From Burkholderiales bacterium (GTDB taxonomy: Bacteria > Pseudomonadota > Gammaproteobacteria > Burkholderiales > Casimicrobiaceae), in NCBI GenBank assembly GCA_025927765.1, contig JAICKU010000037.1, positions 1 through 36,987 on the forward strand: DNA of 36,987 bases. Direction: 5' to 3'. The notes under the pieces were generated by a model. It searched no databases. It was not told where the DNA came from and was given only the letters and a program-made list of their open reading frames with translations. The position numbers and the translations under genes are program-made. Shown here piece after piece: positions 17,440-26,228 of the stretch. The first letter of the stretch is position 1, and every line of letters starts with the position of its first letter.

Positions 17440-17862
17440 GTGGAACGTGCGGACGGGACGCTGCTCGCGTTCGACTTCGGCATGCGCCGCATCGGCGTCG
17501 CGGTCGGCAACACCGTGACGCGCAGCGCGACGCCGTTGACGACGATCGACGCGCCCGACGGCGCGCAACGCTTCGCCGCGATCGGCGCGCTCGTCGACGA
17601 GTGGCGTCCCGACCGCTTCGTCGTCGGCCTGCCCGTGCACGCCGACGGCCGCGCGCATGCGATGACGCAACGCGCGCGCGCCTTCGGCGCGGCGCTCGCG
17701 CAGCGCTTCGCGCGGCCGGTCGCGTTCGCCGACGAGCGCCATACGAGCGAAGCTGCGACGCGCGTGACGGCAGGCGCCGGCCGCGCCGGCCGAGCGCGGC
17801 GCGACGAACTCGCCGCCGCCATCATCCTGCAGGCGTGGCTCGACGAAACGCATGACGCCTGA
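17440..17862 (+). CDS. ruvX: RuvX/YqgF family putative pre-16S rRNA nuclease
   Basis: 140 residues from a GTG start just after GAGCGGCGGG. RNase H-like fold; in E. coli YqgF takes part in maturing the 5' end of 16S rRNA and was earlier called a Holliday junction resolvase. Conserved acidic positions are visible: D12 in FDFGMRRIGVAVG, the Glu of DERHTSEAA and the Asp of RRDELAAAIILQAWL. The motif FVVGLPVHADGR is also typical. It overlaps pyrR by 11 bases, so the two are translationally linked. Confidence 0.92.
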   Translation: MERADGTLLAFDFGMRRIGVAVGNTVTRSATPLTTIDAPDGAQRFAAIGALVDEWRPDRFVVGLPVHADGRAHAMTQRARAFGAALAQRFARPVAFADERHTSEAATRVTAGAGRAGRARRDELAAAIILQAWLDETHDA

Positions 17863-18367
17863 CGCGCTTCCCGACGCCGAAGCGGCACTGCGCGCGCTCG
17901 TCGAGCGCATGCGCGGTGCCGTCGCCTACGACGCGGCGCTCGTCGGCATCTACTCGGGCGGCGCGTGGATCGCCGAGCGCCTGGCCGCGGAGCTGCCCGG
18001 CGAGCACAAGGTCGGCTACATCGACGTGGCGTATTACCGCGACGACTACGAGATCTCCGGGCTCAAGTCGAACGTGCGCCGCACGTCGCTGTCGTTCGAC
18101 GTGTCGGGCGCGACGATCGTGCTCGTCGACGACGTGCTCTTCACCGGGCGCAGCGTGCGCGCGGCGATCAACGAGCTCTTCGATTTCGGCCGGCCGGAGC
18201 GCATCGAGCTCGCCGTGCTCGTCGACCGCGGCGGCCGCGAGCTGCCGATCGAGGCCACGTACTGCGGCGTGCGTCTCGCCGTCGCGCGCGAGCTGTCGGT
18301 GGTGGTGTCGCGCGACCCCGGCGGAACGCTCTCGCTCGCCGTCGAGCCCGCGAGCGGCGCCGCCTAG
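17852..18367 (+). CDS. pyrR: PyrR, uracil phosphoribosyltransferase / pyr regulator
   Basis: 171 residues. Type I phosphoribosyltransferase fold with the PRPP-binding loop [16 protein letters not shown] and an N-terminal [13 protein letters not shown]. In Gram-positive bacteria PyrR binds pyr mRNA and controls attenuation; in proteobacteria it sits in the pyrBC' operon and its regulatory role is less clear. The hallmark segment [10 protein letters not shown] replaces the usual YRDDL/T pattern but is close to it. It overlaps ruvX by 11 bases and is followed 5 bases later by pyrB. I see no attenuator-like leader upstream of pyrR, which lies inside the operon. Confidence 0.92.
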   Translation: MTPDALPDAEAALRALVERMRGAVAYDAALVGIYSGGAWIAERLAAELPGEHKVGYIDVAYYRDDYEISGLKSNVRRTSLSFDVSGATIVLVDDVLFTGRSVRAAINELFDFGRPERIELAVLVDRGGRELPIEATYCGVRLAVARELSVVVSRDPGGTLSLAVEPASGAA

Positions 18368-18372
18368 CACCG

Positions 18373-19338
18373 ATGTCGACGCGCAATCCCCAGCTCAACC
18401 GCAACGGCGAGCTGACGCATCTCCTGACACTCGAAGGCCTGCCGCCTGCGATCATCACGCACATCCTCGACACGGCCGAGCCGTTCGTGTCGATCGCCGA
18501 GCGTGAAGTGAAGAAGGTGCCGCTCTTGCGCGGCAAGGCGATGTTCAACCTGTTCTTCGAGAACTCGACGCGCACGCGCACGACGTTCGAGATCGCCGCG
18601 AAGCGCCTGTCCGCCGACGTGATCAACCTCAACATCGGCGCGTCGTCGACCGCAAAGGGCGAGACGCTGCTCGACACCGTCGACAACCTGTGCGCGATGA
18701 ACGCCGATCTCTTCGTCGTGCGGCATTCGCAGTCGGGCGCCCCGCACCTCATCGCATCGCATCTGACGACGACGGGGCGCGAGCACGTGCACGTGGTCAA
18801 CGTCGGCGACGGACGTCACGCGCACCCGACGCAGGGCCTTCTCGACCTCTACACGATCCGGCATTACAAGCAGGATTTCCGCGCGCTGACCGTCGCCGTC
18901 GTCGGCGACATCCTGCATTCGCGCGTCGCGCGCTCGCTGATCCAGGGCCTGACGACGATGGGCGTGCCGGAAGTGCGCGTCGTCGGCCCGCGCACGCTGC
19001 TGCCGACGGCGGTCGAATCGCTCGGCGTGCGCGTGATGAACGACATGCGCGAAGGATTGCGCGGCGTCGACGTCGTGGTGATGCTGCGGCTGCAGAACGA
19101 GCGTATGAAGGGCGCGCTGCTGCCGTCCGCCGGCGAATACTTCAAGCACTACGGGCTCACCAGCGAGAAGCTGGCACTGGCGAAGCCCGACGCGATCGTC
19201 ATGCACCCCGGCCCGATGAACCGCGGCGTCGAGATCGATTCGCCGGTAGCCGACGGCGCGCGCTCGGTGATCCTGCCGCAGGTCACGTTCGGCATCGCGG
19301 TGCGCATGGCCGTGCTGTCGATCGTTTCGGCCGCATGA
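18373..19338 (+). CDS. pyrB: Aspartate carbamoyltransferase catalytic subunit
   Basis: 321 residues. Condenses carbamoyl phosphate with aspartate to N-carbamoyl-aspartate in pyrimidine synthesis. The carbamoyl phosphate site [13 protein letters not shown] lies near residues 56-68, followed by [20 protein letters not shown] and the aspartate-binding [10 protein letters not shown]. The motifs are intact. No pyrI regulatory gene is present; the next gene encodes a DHOase-like protein that begins on an ATGA overlap. In Pseudomonas these two proteins form one dodecameric complex, and the same is likely here. Confidence 0.95.
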   Translation: MSTRNPQLNRNGELTHLLTLEGLPPAIITHILDTAEPFVSIAEREVKKVPLLRGKAMFNLFFENSTRTRTTFEIAAKRLSADVINLNIGASSTAKGETLLDTVDNLCAMNADLFVVRHSQSGAPHLIASHLTTTGREHVHVVNVGDGRHAHPTQGLLDLYTIRHYKQDFRALTVAVVGDILHSRVARSLIQGLTTMGVPEVRVVGPRTLLPTAVESLGVRVMNDMREGLRGVDVVVMLRLQNERMKGALLPSAGEYFKHYGLTSEKLALAKPDAIVMHPGPMNRGVEIDSPVADGARSVILPQVTFGIAVRMAVLSIVSAA

Positions 19339-20618
19339 AAATCGAAATCCGCAACGGCCGCTTGATCGATCCTGCGCGACGCATCGATCGAGCGGGATCG
19401 CTCTTCATCGACGACGGGCGCATCGTCGGCGACGTCGAGCCGCCGCCGGGCTTTCGTGCCGATCGCGTCGTCGATGCGGCCGGCTCCGTCGTGAGTCCGG
19501 GCTTCGTCGACCTCGCGGCGCGGCTGCGCGAGCCCGGGCTCGAGTACAAGGCGACGCTCGAGTCGGAACTCGCGGCGGCGGGCGCCGGCGGCGTGACGAG
19601 CCTCGCCTGTCCGCCCGACACCGATCCGCCGCTCGACGAGCCGGGCCTCGTCGAAATGCTGAAGCACCGCGCGCGACAGATCGGCATCTCGCACGTGTAC
19701 CCGGTGGGCGCGCTCACCGTGGGCCTGCGCGGTGCGGCGCTCACCGAAATGGGCGAGCTCGTCGAAGCCGGCTGCGTCGCGTTCTCGCAGGCCGACGTGC
19801 CGTTTCACGACACGCTGATGCTGCTCCGCGCGCTGCAGTACGCCGGCACGTTCGGCTATCGGGTGTGGTTGCGTCCGCAGGATCCGTATCTCGCGCAGGA
19901 CGGCGTGGCGCACGACGGCGAAGTGGCGACGCGCCTTGGCCTGCCCGCGATTCCGGTCGCGGCCGAAACCGCGGCGCTCGCGAAGATCTTCGGGCTCGTG
20001 CGCGCGAGCGGCGTGGGCGTGCATCTTTGCCGCCTGTCGTCCGCGGACGGCGTTGCGATGCTGCGCTCGGCGAAGGCGGAAGGCTTGCCGGTCACCTGCG
20101 ACGTCGACATCCATCACCTGCATCTTTGCGACGTCGACATCGGCTGGTTCGATCCGCTGGCGAACCTGATGCCGCCGCTGCGCGGCGTACGCGATCGCGC
20201 CGCGCTGCGGCAGGCGGTGGCCGACGGCACGATCGACGCGATCTGCTCCGATCACGCGCCCGTCGACGACGACGTCAAGCAGGTGCCGTTCGCCGAGGCG
20301 GAATCGGGTGCCACGGGCCTCGAGCTGCTGTTGCCGCTCACGCTGAAATGGGCGCGCGAGGACAAGGTTCCGCTCGTCGATGCGCTCTCGCGCATCACGA
20401 CGATTCCGGCCGCGATCATCGGCCTCGCCGCGCCGTCGCTCGCCGCGGGCAGCATCGCCGACGTGTGCATCTTCGATCCCGAGGTGCCGTGGGTCGTGCG
20501 CCGCGACGCGCTCGCGAGCCAGGGCAAGAACACGCCGTTCCTCGGCCACGAGCTCGAAGGCCGCGTGTGCATGACGTTGCGCGATGGCCGCATCGTGCAC
20601 GAGCCTGCGCAGCCATAA
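19335..20618 (+). CDS. pyrC': Dihydroorotase-like protein PyrC' (probably non-catalytic)
   Basis: 427 residues, amidohydrolase fold related to type I dihydroorotase. It starts on an ATGA overlap with pyrB. The metal-binding HxH of the DxHxHxREPG motif reads [10 protein letters not shown], so both His are lost, and the later zinc His region reads VHLCRLSS with Arg in place of His. The HHL pair (DVDIHHLHL) and SDHAP remain. The same pattern is known for PyrC' of Pseudomonas, which does not catalyse but is needed to assemble active aspartate carbamoyltransferase. I infer that role here; a separate active pyrC should exist elsewhere in the genome. Confidence 0.9.
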   Translation: MKIEIRNGRLIDPARRIDRAGSLFIDDGRIVGDVEPPPGFRADRVVDAAGSVVSPGFVDLAARLREPGLEYKATLESELAAAGAGGVTSLACPPDTDPPLDEPGLVEMLKHRARQIGISHVYPVGALTVGLRGAALTEMGELVEAGCVAFSQADVPFHDTLMLLRALQYAGTFGYRVWLRPQDPYLAQDGVAHDGEVATRLGLPAIPVAAETAALAKIFGLVRASGVGVHLCRLSSADGVAMLRSAKAEGLPVTCDVDIHHLHLCDVDIGWFDPLANLMPPLRGVRDRAALRQAVADGTIDAICSDHAPVDDDVKQVPFAEAESGATGLELLLPLTLKWAREDKVPLVDALSRITTIPAAIIGLAAPSLAAGSIADVCIFDPEVPWVVRRDALASQGKNTPFLGHELEGRVCMTLRDGRIVHEPAQP

Positions 20619-20642
20619 CGAACGCGAATGGAGGCGTCGCTG

Positions 20643-21518
20643 ATGGATGTCGTCGTCGATCCGGAATGGAAGAGCCTGCATGGCGAAGCGCAGCCGATGA
20701 AGCGCCGCGACTTCATGGTGACGTCCCTCGGCGTCGGCTTCGCGCTCGCGGTGTCGCCGGTGTCGGCGCAGACGATCGAGACATCGTCCGAAGGGCTGAC
20801 GGCGGGCGAAGTGAAGGTGCCGGTCAAGGATGGGGAGATTCCCGCGTATCGCGCCATGCCCGCGACGGGCGCGTCCTTTCCCACGATCCTCGTCGTGCAG
20901 GAAATCTTCGGCGTGCACGAGTGGATCAAGGACGTGTGCCGCCGTCTCGCGCATCTCGGCTACTGCGCGATCGCGCCGGAGCTCTATGCGCGGCAGGGCG
21001 ATCCGTCGAAGATCGGCGACGTGAACACGCTCGTGAAGGACATCGTGTCGAAGGTCCCCGACGCGCAGGTGATGAGCGACCTCGACGCCGCCGTCGACTA
21101 TGCGAAGTCGACCGGCAAGGCAGACACGTCGAAGCTCGGCATCACGGGCTTCTGCTGGGGCGGGCGCATCGTCTGGATGTACGCCGCGCACAACCCGCGC
21201 CTCAAGGCGGCGGTCGCGTGGTACGGCCCGGTGACACGGTCGTATCACCCGGACGGCGAGAGCCCGATCGACGTCGTGGCGAACATCGAGGCGCCGGTGC
21301 TGGGCCTCTACGGCGGCGCCGACCCGGGGATTCCCATCGAGACGACGCAGAAGATGGAAGCGGCGATGAAGAAGGCCGGCAAGACGGCCGAGATCGTCAC
21401 GTATCCCGATACGCCGCACGGCTTCCTCGCCGACTATCGGCCGAGCTATCGGAAGGGACCCGCGGAAGACGGGTGGAAGCGGATGCTCGCGTGGTTCCGG
21501 AAGTACGGCGTGGCTTAG
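20643..21518 (+). CDS. Dienelactone hydrolase family protein, exported
   Basis: 291 residues from the ATG at 20643, chosen because GGAGG lies 8 bases upstream; an ATG at 20628 lacks a site. Alpha/beta hydrolase of the carboxymethylenebutenolidase type. The catalytic triad is visible: nucleophile Cys in GFCWGG, Asp in GGADPGIP and His in TPHGF. About 18 residues precede a twin-arginine-like signal, [19 protein letters not shown] followed by SPVSAQ, suggesting Tat export. Substrate unknown; no aromatic-degradation genes are nearby, so a catabolic role is not supported by context. Confidence 0.9.
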   Translation: MDVVVDPEWKSLHGEAQPMKRRDFMVTSLGVGFALAVSPVSAQTIETSSEGLTAGEVKVPVKDGEIPAYRAMPATGASFPTILVVQEIFGVHEWIKDVCRRLAHLGYCAIAPELYARQGDPSKIGDVNTLVKDIVSKVPDAQVMSDLDAAVDYAKSTGKADTSKLGITGFCWGGRIVWMYAAHNPRLKAAVAWYGPVTRSYHPDGESPIDVVANIEAPVLGLYGGADPGIPIETTQKMEAAMKKAGKTAEIVTYPDTPHGFLADYRPSYRKGPAEDGWKRMLAWFRKYGVA

Positions 21519-21612
21519 GCGCCGCTCGTCGCCGTCCCGAAGAAGCGAGCGCACCTCGCGCAGCACTTCGTCGACGATCGCGCCTTCGGTTGCCGCAGTC
21601 AGCGGCAGAACG

Positions 21613-22194
21613 CTACTTCGCCTTCGGCACGCGTCCCATCAGGTAGAACTGGTCGTTCGGCCGCATCGAAATCAGGTTCGCCATGCGGTTCGAAAGCGCG
21701 AAAAAGGCCGCGATGGCGCCGATGTCCCAGATGTCCTCGTCGCTGAAGTTCTGCGCGCGCAGCGAGGCGAAATCGTCGTCGTCGATCGCGACGCTGTTGG
21801 TCGCGACCTTCATCGCGAACGCGAGCATCGCCTTCTGCCGCGGCGTGATGTCCGCCTTGCGATAGTTGACGGCGACCTGATCGGCGACGAGCGCGTTCTT
21901 CGCGTAGATGCGCAGGATCGCACCGTGCGCAACGATGCAGTAGAGGCAGTCGTTCGCGCCGGACGTGGCGACGACGATCATTTCCTTCTCCGCCTTGTCG
22001 AGGCCCGATTCGCGCAGCATCAGCGCGTCGTGGTACGCGAAGAACGCGCGGAACTCGTCGGGCCGGTGCGCAAGCGTGACGAACACGTTGGGCACGAAGC
22101 CCGCCTTCTCCTGCACTTCGAGAATGCGCGCGCGGATGTCGTCCGGGAGATCCGCGAGCGCGGGAACCGGATAGCGCGAGATCGGGGCGCTCAT
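21613..22194 (-). CDS. AhpD-like peroxidase-related protein (carboxymuconolactone decarboxylase family)
   Basis: 193 residues. Family of AhpD-fold alkylhydroperoxidase-like proteins. The redox pair is C83 and C86 in NDCLYC, followed by H90 in IVAHGA, the usual AhpD active-site spacing. Its ATG overlaps the yggX stop (ATGA), so it is translated with yggX, and both follow argA. Pairing with YggX suggests a job in peroxide or iron stress; the exact substrate cannot be read from sequence. The 94 bases between its stop and the converging hydrolase hold no gene or clear terminator. Confidence 0.9.
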   Translation of the reverse strand: MSAPISRYPVPALADLPDDIRARILEVQEKAGFVPNVFVTLAHRPDEFRAFFAYHDALMLRESGLDKAEKEMIVVATSGANDCLYCIVAHGAILRIYAKNALVADQVAVNYRKADITPRQKAMLAFAMKVATNSVAIDDDDFASLRAQNFSDEDIWDIGAIAAFFALSNRMANLISMRPNDQFYLMGRVPKAK

Positions 22195-22463
22195 GGTGTT
22201 GGCGGCACGTAGCCCGGCGGCAGCGCAGCGCCGCCACCGAAGAAATGCTTCTCCATCTGCTCGGCGAGCCACTTTCGCGCGCGCGGGTCGGCGAGCGAAA
22301 GCCGGTTCTCGTTGACGAGCATCGTCTGGTGCTTGAGCCATTGGGCCCAGGCTTCCTTCGACACGTTCTCGTAGATCCGCTTGCCGAGCTCGCCCGGGTA
22401 CGGCGGGAAATCGAGGCCTTCGGCCTCGTGCCCGAGCTTCACGCACTTCACCATTCGCGCCAT
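22191..22463 (-). CDS. yggX: Fe(2+)-trafficking / oxidative damage protection protein YggX
   Basis: 90 residues, the usual size. YggX protects iron-sulfur proteins from oxidative damage and may carry iron. The family features are clear: the early Cys (C7 in MARMVKC), [16 protein letters not shown], then [19 protein letters not shown] chose the ATG at 22463 because AAGGA lies 6 bases before it; another ATG at 22469 would add two residues. It overlaps neither argA nor its own upstream region beyond a few bases and shares ATGA with the next gene downstream. Confidence 0.94.
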   Translation of the reverse strand: MARMVKCVKLGHEAEGLDFPPYPGELGKRIYENVSKEAWAQWLKHQTMLVNENRLSLADPRARKWLAEQMEKHFFGGGAALPPGYVPPTP

Positions 22464-22465
22464 CG

Positions 22466-23827
22466 TCATTCCTTGTCGAGCGGCTTCACGTACACCAGCG
22501 ACTTCCGCTGGTAATTGTAGAGCGCCTGCTTTTCCTGCGGCAGGTCGGCGACCGATCCGGTGCGAAAGCCGCGCTCCAGGAACCAGTGCGCCGTGCGCGT
22601 CGTCAGCACGAAGATCTGGCGGAGCTTCAACTTGCGCGCGCGCTGCTCGATCTCGTTCATCAGCGCCTCGCCATAGCCTTCGCGGCGGAAATCGGGATGC
22701 ACGGCGAGCGCCGCGAGCTCGCCGACGCGCTCGCCGGCGAACGCGTAGAGTGCCGCGCAGCCGATGATGTGGTTGTCGTACTCGGCGACGACGAAGCGCT
22801 CGATCTCGCTTTCGAGGCGCTCGCGCGAGCGGCGCACGAGCACGCCCTGCTCCTCGAGCGGCTCGATGATCGCGATGATGCCGCCGACGTCGTCGATCGT
22901 CGCGCTCCGCAAGTGCGCGAGCGGCGTCGCGGCAACCATCGTGCCGACGCCGTCGCGCGTGAACAGCTCGAGCAGCAGCGCGCCGTCGGTGCGTCGGCTG
23001 ATGAGGTGCGCGCGCTTGACGCCGTTGTTGCAGGCTCGGACCGCCGCGGGGAGATAGGTGCGGATATCCGGCGGCAGGCGCTCCGGACGCTGCAGAAGCT
23101 TCTCGGCTTCGGTGGTCGACAGGTCGGTCAGCAACTGCCGCCGCGCGTTGCGCACACCGTCGGCCTCGGTCAGGAAAATGAGCTTCGTCGCGTCCATGCG
23201 CACCGCGCACTGCATCGCGACTTCCTCGACGGTGAGGTTGAAAATCTCGCCGGTGGGCGAATATCCGGTGGGGGAGATCAGCACGATGTCGCCGTCGTCG
23301 AGGCGCTGCTGGATCGCCTCGGTGTCGATGCGCCGCACTTCGCCCGACAGCTGCATGTCGACGCCGTCGACCACGCCCATCGGCTTCGCCGTCAGGTAAT
23401 TGCCGCTCGACACGCGATTGCGCGCGCCTGCCATCGGCGAGTTCGCGAGCCCGAGCGAGAGCAGCGCTTCGATGCGCGCGCGTACCTGGCCCGCGGCTTC
23501 GAGCACGCAGTCCATCGTGTCGTTGTCGGTGATGCGCACGCCGTTCGCGTGGAAGCGGCTTTCGATGCTCTGCGCCGCGAGGATCGCCTCGACCTGCGGG
23601 CGGCAGCCGTGCGCGACGATCAGCCGGATCCCGAGGCTGTGCAGCAGGTTGAGGTCGTGGACGACGCCGAGGAACGACTCGTCGGCGACGACTTCGCCGC
23701 CGAACGCGATGACGAACGTCTTGTCGCGAAACGCGTGCACGTACGGCGCCGCGGCGCGGATCCAGTGCACGAATGCGCGCATCGTCGCCGAGTTGACGGA
23801 TGGCGTTTCGTCGGGCGCGCGCGCCAC
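22466..23827 (-). CDS. argA: Amino-acid N-acetyltransferase (N-acetylglutamate synthase) ArgA
   Basis: 453 residues from GTG 23827, with GAAGG 10 bases upstream; an ATG at 23782 would remove 15 residues. It acetylates glutamate, the first step of arginine synthesis. The N-terminal two thirds is the amino-acid-kinase-like regulatory domain that binds arginine ([42 protein letters not shown]). The C-terminal GNAT domain (about 300-453) carries [20 protein letters not shown]. It heads an operon with yggX and the AhpD-like gene and is divergent from uvrD. Confidence 0.95.
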   Translation of the reverse strand: MARAPDETPSVNSATMRAFVHWIRAAAPYVHAFRDKTFVIAFGGEVVADESFLGVVHDLNLLHSLGIRLIVAHGCRPQVEAILAAQSIESRFHANGVRITDNDTMDCVLEAAGQVRARIEALLSLGLANSPMAGARNRVSSGNYLTAKPMGVVDGVDMQLSGEVRRIDTEAIQQRLDDGDIVLISPTGYSPTGEIFNLTVEEVAMQCAVRMDATKLIFLTEADGVRNARRQLLTDLSTTEAEKLLQRPERLPPDIRTYLPAAVRACNNGVKRAHLISRRTDGALLLELFTRDGVGTMVAATPLAHLRSATIDDVGGIIAIIEPLEEQGVLVRRSRERLESEIERFVVAEYDNHIIGCAALYAFAGERVGELAALAVHPDFRREGYGEALMNEIEQRARKLKLRQIFVLTTRTAHWFLERGFRTGSVADLPQEKQALYNYQRKSLVYVKPLDKE

Positions 23828-23855
23828 GCTTCAAGTGCCTTCGTTCATGGGCGGC

Positions 23856-23880
23856 CGATTATAGCCGCCGCATATAATCG
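23856..23880. promoter_or_regulatory. Palindromic divergent promoter of argA and uvrD
   Basis: CGATTATA (23856-23863) and TATAATCG (23873-23880) are perfect inverted arms around 9 bases. Each arm contains a consensus TATAAT: on the + strand at 23873-23878, reading toward uvrD, and on the - strand at 23863-23858, reading toward argA. No -35 box is evident on either strand. Initiation would fall near 23885 for uvrD and near 23851 for argA. Confidence 0.6.
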
Positions 23881-23887
23881 CCCCAGA

Positions 23888-26203
23888 GTGTCCTCTCCTC
23901 TTCTCGCCAATCTCAATCCCGAGCAGCTCGCGGCCGTCACGCTGCCGCACGCGTCGGCGCTGATCCTCGCCGGCGCCGGCAGCGGCAAGACGCGCGTGCT
24001 CACCACGCGCATCGCCTGGCTGCTCGCCACCGGGCAGGGGACGCCGCTGTCGGTGCTCGCCGTCACGTTCACGAACAAGGCGGCGAAGGAAATGCTGACG
24101 CGGCTCTCCGCGCTCACGCCCGTCAACCTGCGCGGCATGTGGGTGGGCACGTTCCATGGCCTGTGCAACCGGATGCTGCGCATGCATTACCGCGAGGCGA
24201 AGCTGCCGCAGCTCTTCCAGATCCTCGACACGCAGGACCAGCTCGCGCTGATCAAGCGCATGTACCGCGCGCACGGGCTCGACGACGAGCGCTACCCGCC
24301 GCGCGAGCTGCAATGGTTCATCGCTTCCGCGAAGGAGGAGGGGCTGCGGCCCAACGCCGTCGAGGCGGGCGACGAATTCGCGCGCCGGCAGGTCGAGTAT
24401 TACGCGCTGTACGAGGCGATGTGCGCGCGCGAAGGCGTGGTCGACTTCGCCGAGCTCCTGCTGCGCTCGTACGAGCTCCTCGCGACCAACCCGACGATCC
24501 GCGAGCACTACCGGCGCCGCTTCTCGCATCTGCTGGTCGACGAGTTCCAGGACACGAACACGCTGCAGTACAAGTGGCTGTTGCAATTGACGGGGCCGAA
24601 CGCCGCCGTGTTCGCCGTGGGCGACGACGACCAGTCGATCTACGCGTTTCGCGGAGCAAAGGTCGCGAACATGCAGACGTTCGAGCGCGATTTCGGCCGC
24701 GCCGAACGGCCGGTGCGGTTGATCAAGCTCGAGCAGAACTACCGCTCGCATGGGCACATCCTCGACGCGGCCAACGCGCTGATCCGCCACAACGCGACGC
24801 GGCTCGGCAAGAACCTGTGGACGAGCGAGGGCAAGGGCGAGCCCGTGCGCGTGTTCAACGCGCCGTCGGACATCGACGAGGCTGCGTTCATCGTCGACGT
24901 CGTCAAGGGGCTCGTCGACGACGGCCTCGCGCTCGACCAGGTCGCGCTCCTGTATCGCAGCAACGCGCAGTCCCGCGTGCTCGAGCACGCGCTCTTCAAC
25001 GCGGCGCTGCCGTATCGCGTGTACGGCGGCATGCGCTTCTTCGAGCGCGCGGAGATCAAGCACGCGCTGTCGTACCTGCGCCTGGTCGCGGAGCCGTCCG
25101 ACGACGGCGCGTTCCTGCGCGTGGTGAACTTCCCGCCGCGCGGCATCGGCGCGCGCACGCTCGAGCAGTTGCAGGACGCCGCCCGCGAGCAGGGGACGTC
25201 GCTGTGGCAGGCGGCGTGCTCCGGCGGCTTGAAGGGCAAGGCGCAAAGCGCGCTGGCGGCGTTCGTGACGATGATCGAAGCGACGCGCGACGCGACGCGG
25301 GGCCTGCCGCTGTCGGAAACGGTCGCGCACGTGATCGAGGCGTCGGGACTCGTCGCGCACTATCGCAACGAGAAGGAAGGCAGCGAGCGCGTCGAGAACC
25401 TCGAGGAGCTCGTTCACGCGGCGGAGAACTTCGTGCGCGAGGCGGATTTGGCGGTGGATGCGCCGTTCAGGGATCAGGGATCGGGGATCAGGGATCACGT
25501 CGCGGCGGAGGAGCGCGACGCGACGCCGGCCGACGATGTTGCGGTCGTCGAAGCCGAGGCAATCGCGGCCGAAGAGGGCGCGACGGATCCGCTGACGGCG
25601 TTCCTCGCGCATGCCGCGCTCGAAGCGGGCGAGACGCAGGCGGCGGAAGGCAAGCCGGCGATGCAGCTGATGACGATTCATTCGGCAAAGGGCCTCGAGT
25701 TCCACACGGTGTTCGTGACGGGCCTCGAGGAAGGCCTGTTTCCGCACGAGAACAGCCTGAACGAAATCGCGGGCCTCGAGGAAGAGCGGCGGCTGATGTA
25801 CGTCGCGGTCACGCGCGCGCGGCGCAGGCTGTACCTGACGCTCGCGCAAAGCCGCATGCTGCACGGGCAGGTGCGCTACAACATCGGCTCGCGGTTCCTG
25901 GACGAGATTCCGAAGGAGCTCTTGCAGTGGCTGTCGGCACGCGAGCGGCGCCGCTTCGTCGACGACGACGAATGGGGTGCCCGCGTGTCGATGCCCGGCA
26001 CGTCCGCGGCGATCACGCTGCCGACCGCGACGCCGCCCGCGCCTTCATGGCGCATCGGCCAGAGCGTGCGTCACGCGAAGTTCGGCCTCGGCGTGATCAT
26101 CGACGCGGAAGGTCGCGGCAACGACGCGCGGGTACAGGTCAACTTCCGCGACGCGGGGGTCAAGTGGCTGGCGCTGGAGTACGCGCGCCTCGAAGCCGCC
26201 TGA
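23888..26203 (+). CDS. uvrD: DNA helicase II UvrD
   Basis: 771 residues from GTG 23888, giving the family start SSPLLANLNPEQLAAVTLP. SF1A 3'-5' helicase for nucleotide excision and mismatch repair. Motifs in order: Walker A AGAGSGKTRVL, FTNKAAKEM, Walker B LLVDEFQDTN, GDDDQSIYAFRGA, LEQNYRSH, LLYRSNAQSRVLE, MTIHSAKGLEFHTVFVTGLE and VAVTRARRRLYLT. The C-terminal WRIGQSVRHAKFGLGVII is the Tudor-like domain found in UvrD/PcrA. The linker around residues 520-580 is long, acidic and contains a 7-base tandem repeat. The predicted transcript starts within about 3 bases of the start codon. Confidence 0.94.
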   Translation: MSSPLLANLNPEQLAAVTLPHASALILAGAGSGKTRVLTTRIAWLLATGQGTPLSVLAVTFTNKAAKEMLTRLSALTPVNLRGMWVGTFHGLCNRMLRMHYREAKLPQLFQILDTQDQLALIKRMYRAHGLDDERYPPRELQWFIASAKEEGLRPNAVEAGDEFARRQVEYYALYEAMCAREGVVDFAELLLRSYELLATNPTIREHYRRRFSHLLVDEFQDTNTLQYKWLLQLTGPNAAVFAVGDDDQSIYAFRGAKVANMQTFERDFGRAERPVRLIKLEQNYRSHGHILDAANALIRHNATRLGKNLWTSEGKGEPVRVFNAPSDIDEAAFIVDVVKGLVDDGLALDQVALLYRSNAQSRVLEHALFNAALPYRVYGGMRFFERAEIKHALSYLRLVAEPSDDGAFLRVVNFPPRGIGARTLEQLQDAAREQGTSLWQAACSGGLKGKAQSALAAFVTMIEATRDATRGLPLSETVAHVIEASGLVAHYRNEKEGSERVENLEELVHAAENFVREADLAVDAPFRDQGSGIRDHVAAEERDATPADDVAVVEAEAIAAEEGATDPLTAFLAHAALEAGETQAAEGKPAMQLMTIHSAKGLEFHTVFVTGLEEGLFPHENSLNEIAGLEEERRLMYVAVTRARRRLYLTLAQSRMLHGQVRYNIGSRFLDEIPKELLQWLSARERRRFVDDDEWGARVSMPGTSAAITLPTATPPAPSWRIGQSVRHAKFGLGVIIDAEGRGNDARVQVNFRDAGVKWLALEYARLEAA
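25470..25497 (+). repeat. Heptamer tandem repeat inside uvrD
   Basis: Four consecutive 7-base units, GGGATCA, GGGATCG, GGGATCA and GGGATCA, read without a gap. They fall in the variable acidic linker of UvrD and encode FRDQGSGIRDH-type residues. Because 7 is not a multiple of 3, the gain or loss of one unit would shift the frame. Confidence 0.85.
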
Positions 26204-26208
26204 GAGCG

Positions 26209-26222
26209 CAGGGCAAGCCCTG
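26209..26222. terminator. Short palindrome between convergent uvrD and a membrane gene
   Basis: CAGGGCAAGCCCTG is a perfect palindrome in the 25-base gap between two converging genes. As RNA it gives a 5-bp stem with a CAAG loop. It could serve both strands, but it is short and has no T-run. Confidence 0.3.
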
Positions 26223-26228
26223 GATCGG

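Noticed and set aside
20643-21518. A chlorocatechol or aromatic degradation role for the dienelactone hydrolase
   Set aside because: No partner degradation genes nearby; the exported form points to a general family member of unknown substrate.
21519-21612. Coding-like text (REVRSLLRDGDERR on the minus strand) between two convergent genes
   Set aside because: It has no start, continues as an antisense shadow into the hydrolase gene, and has no recognisable family. I treat it as spacer.
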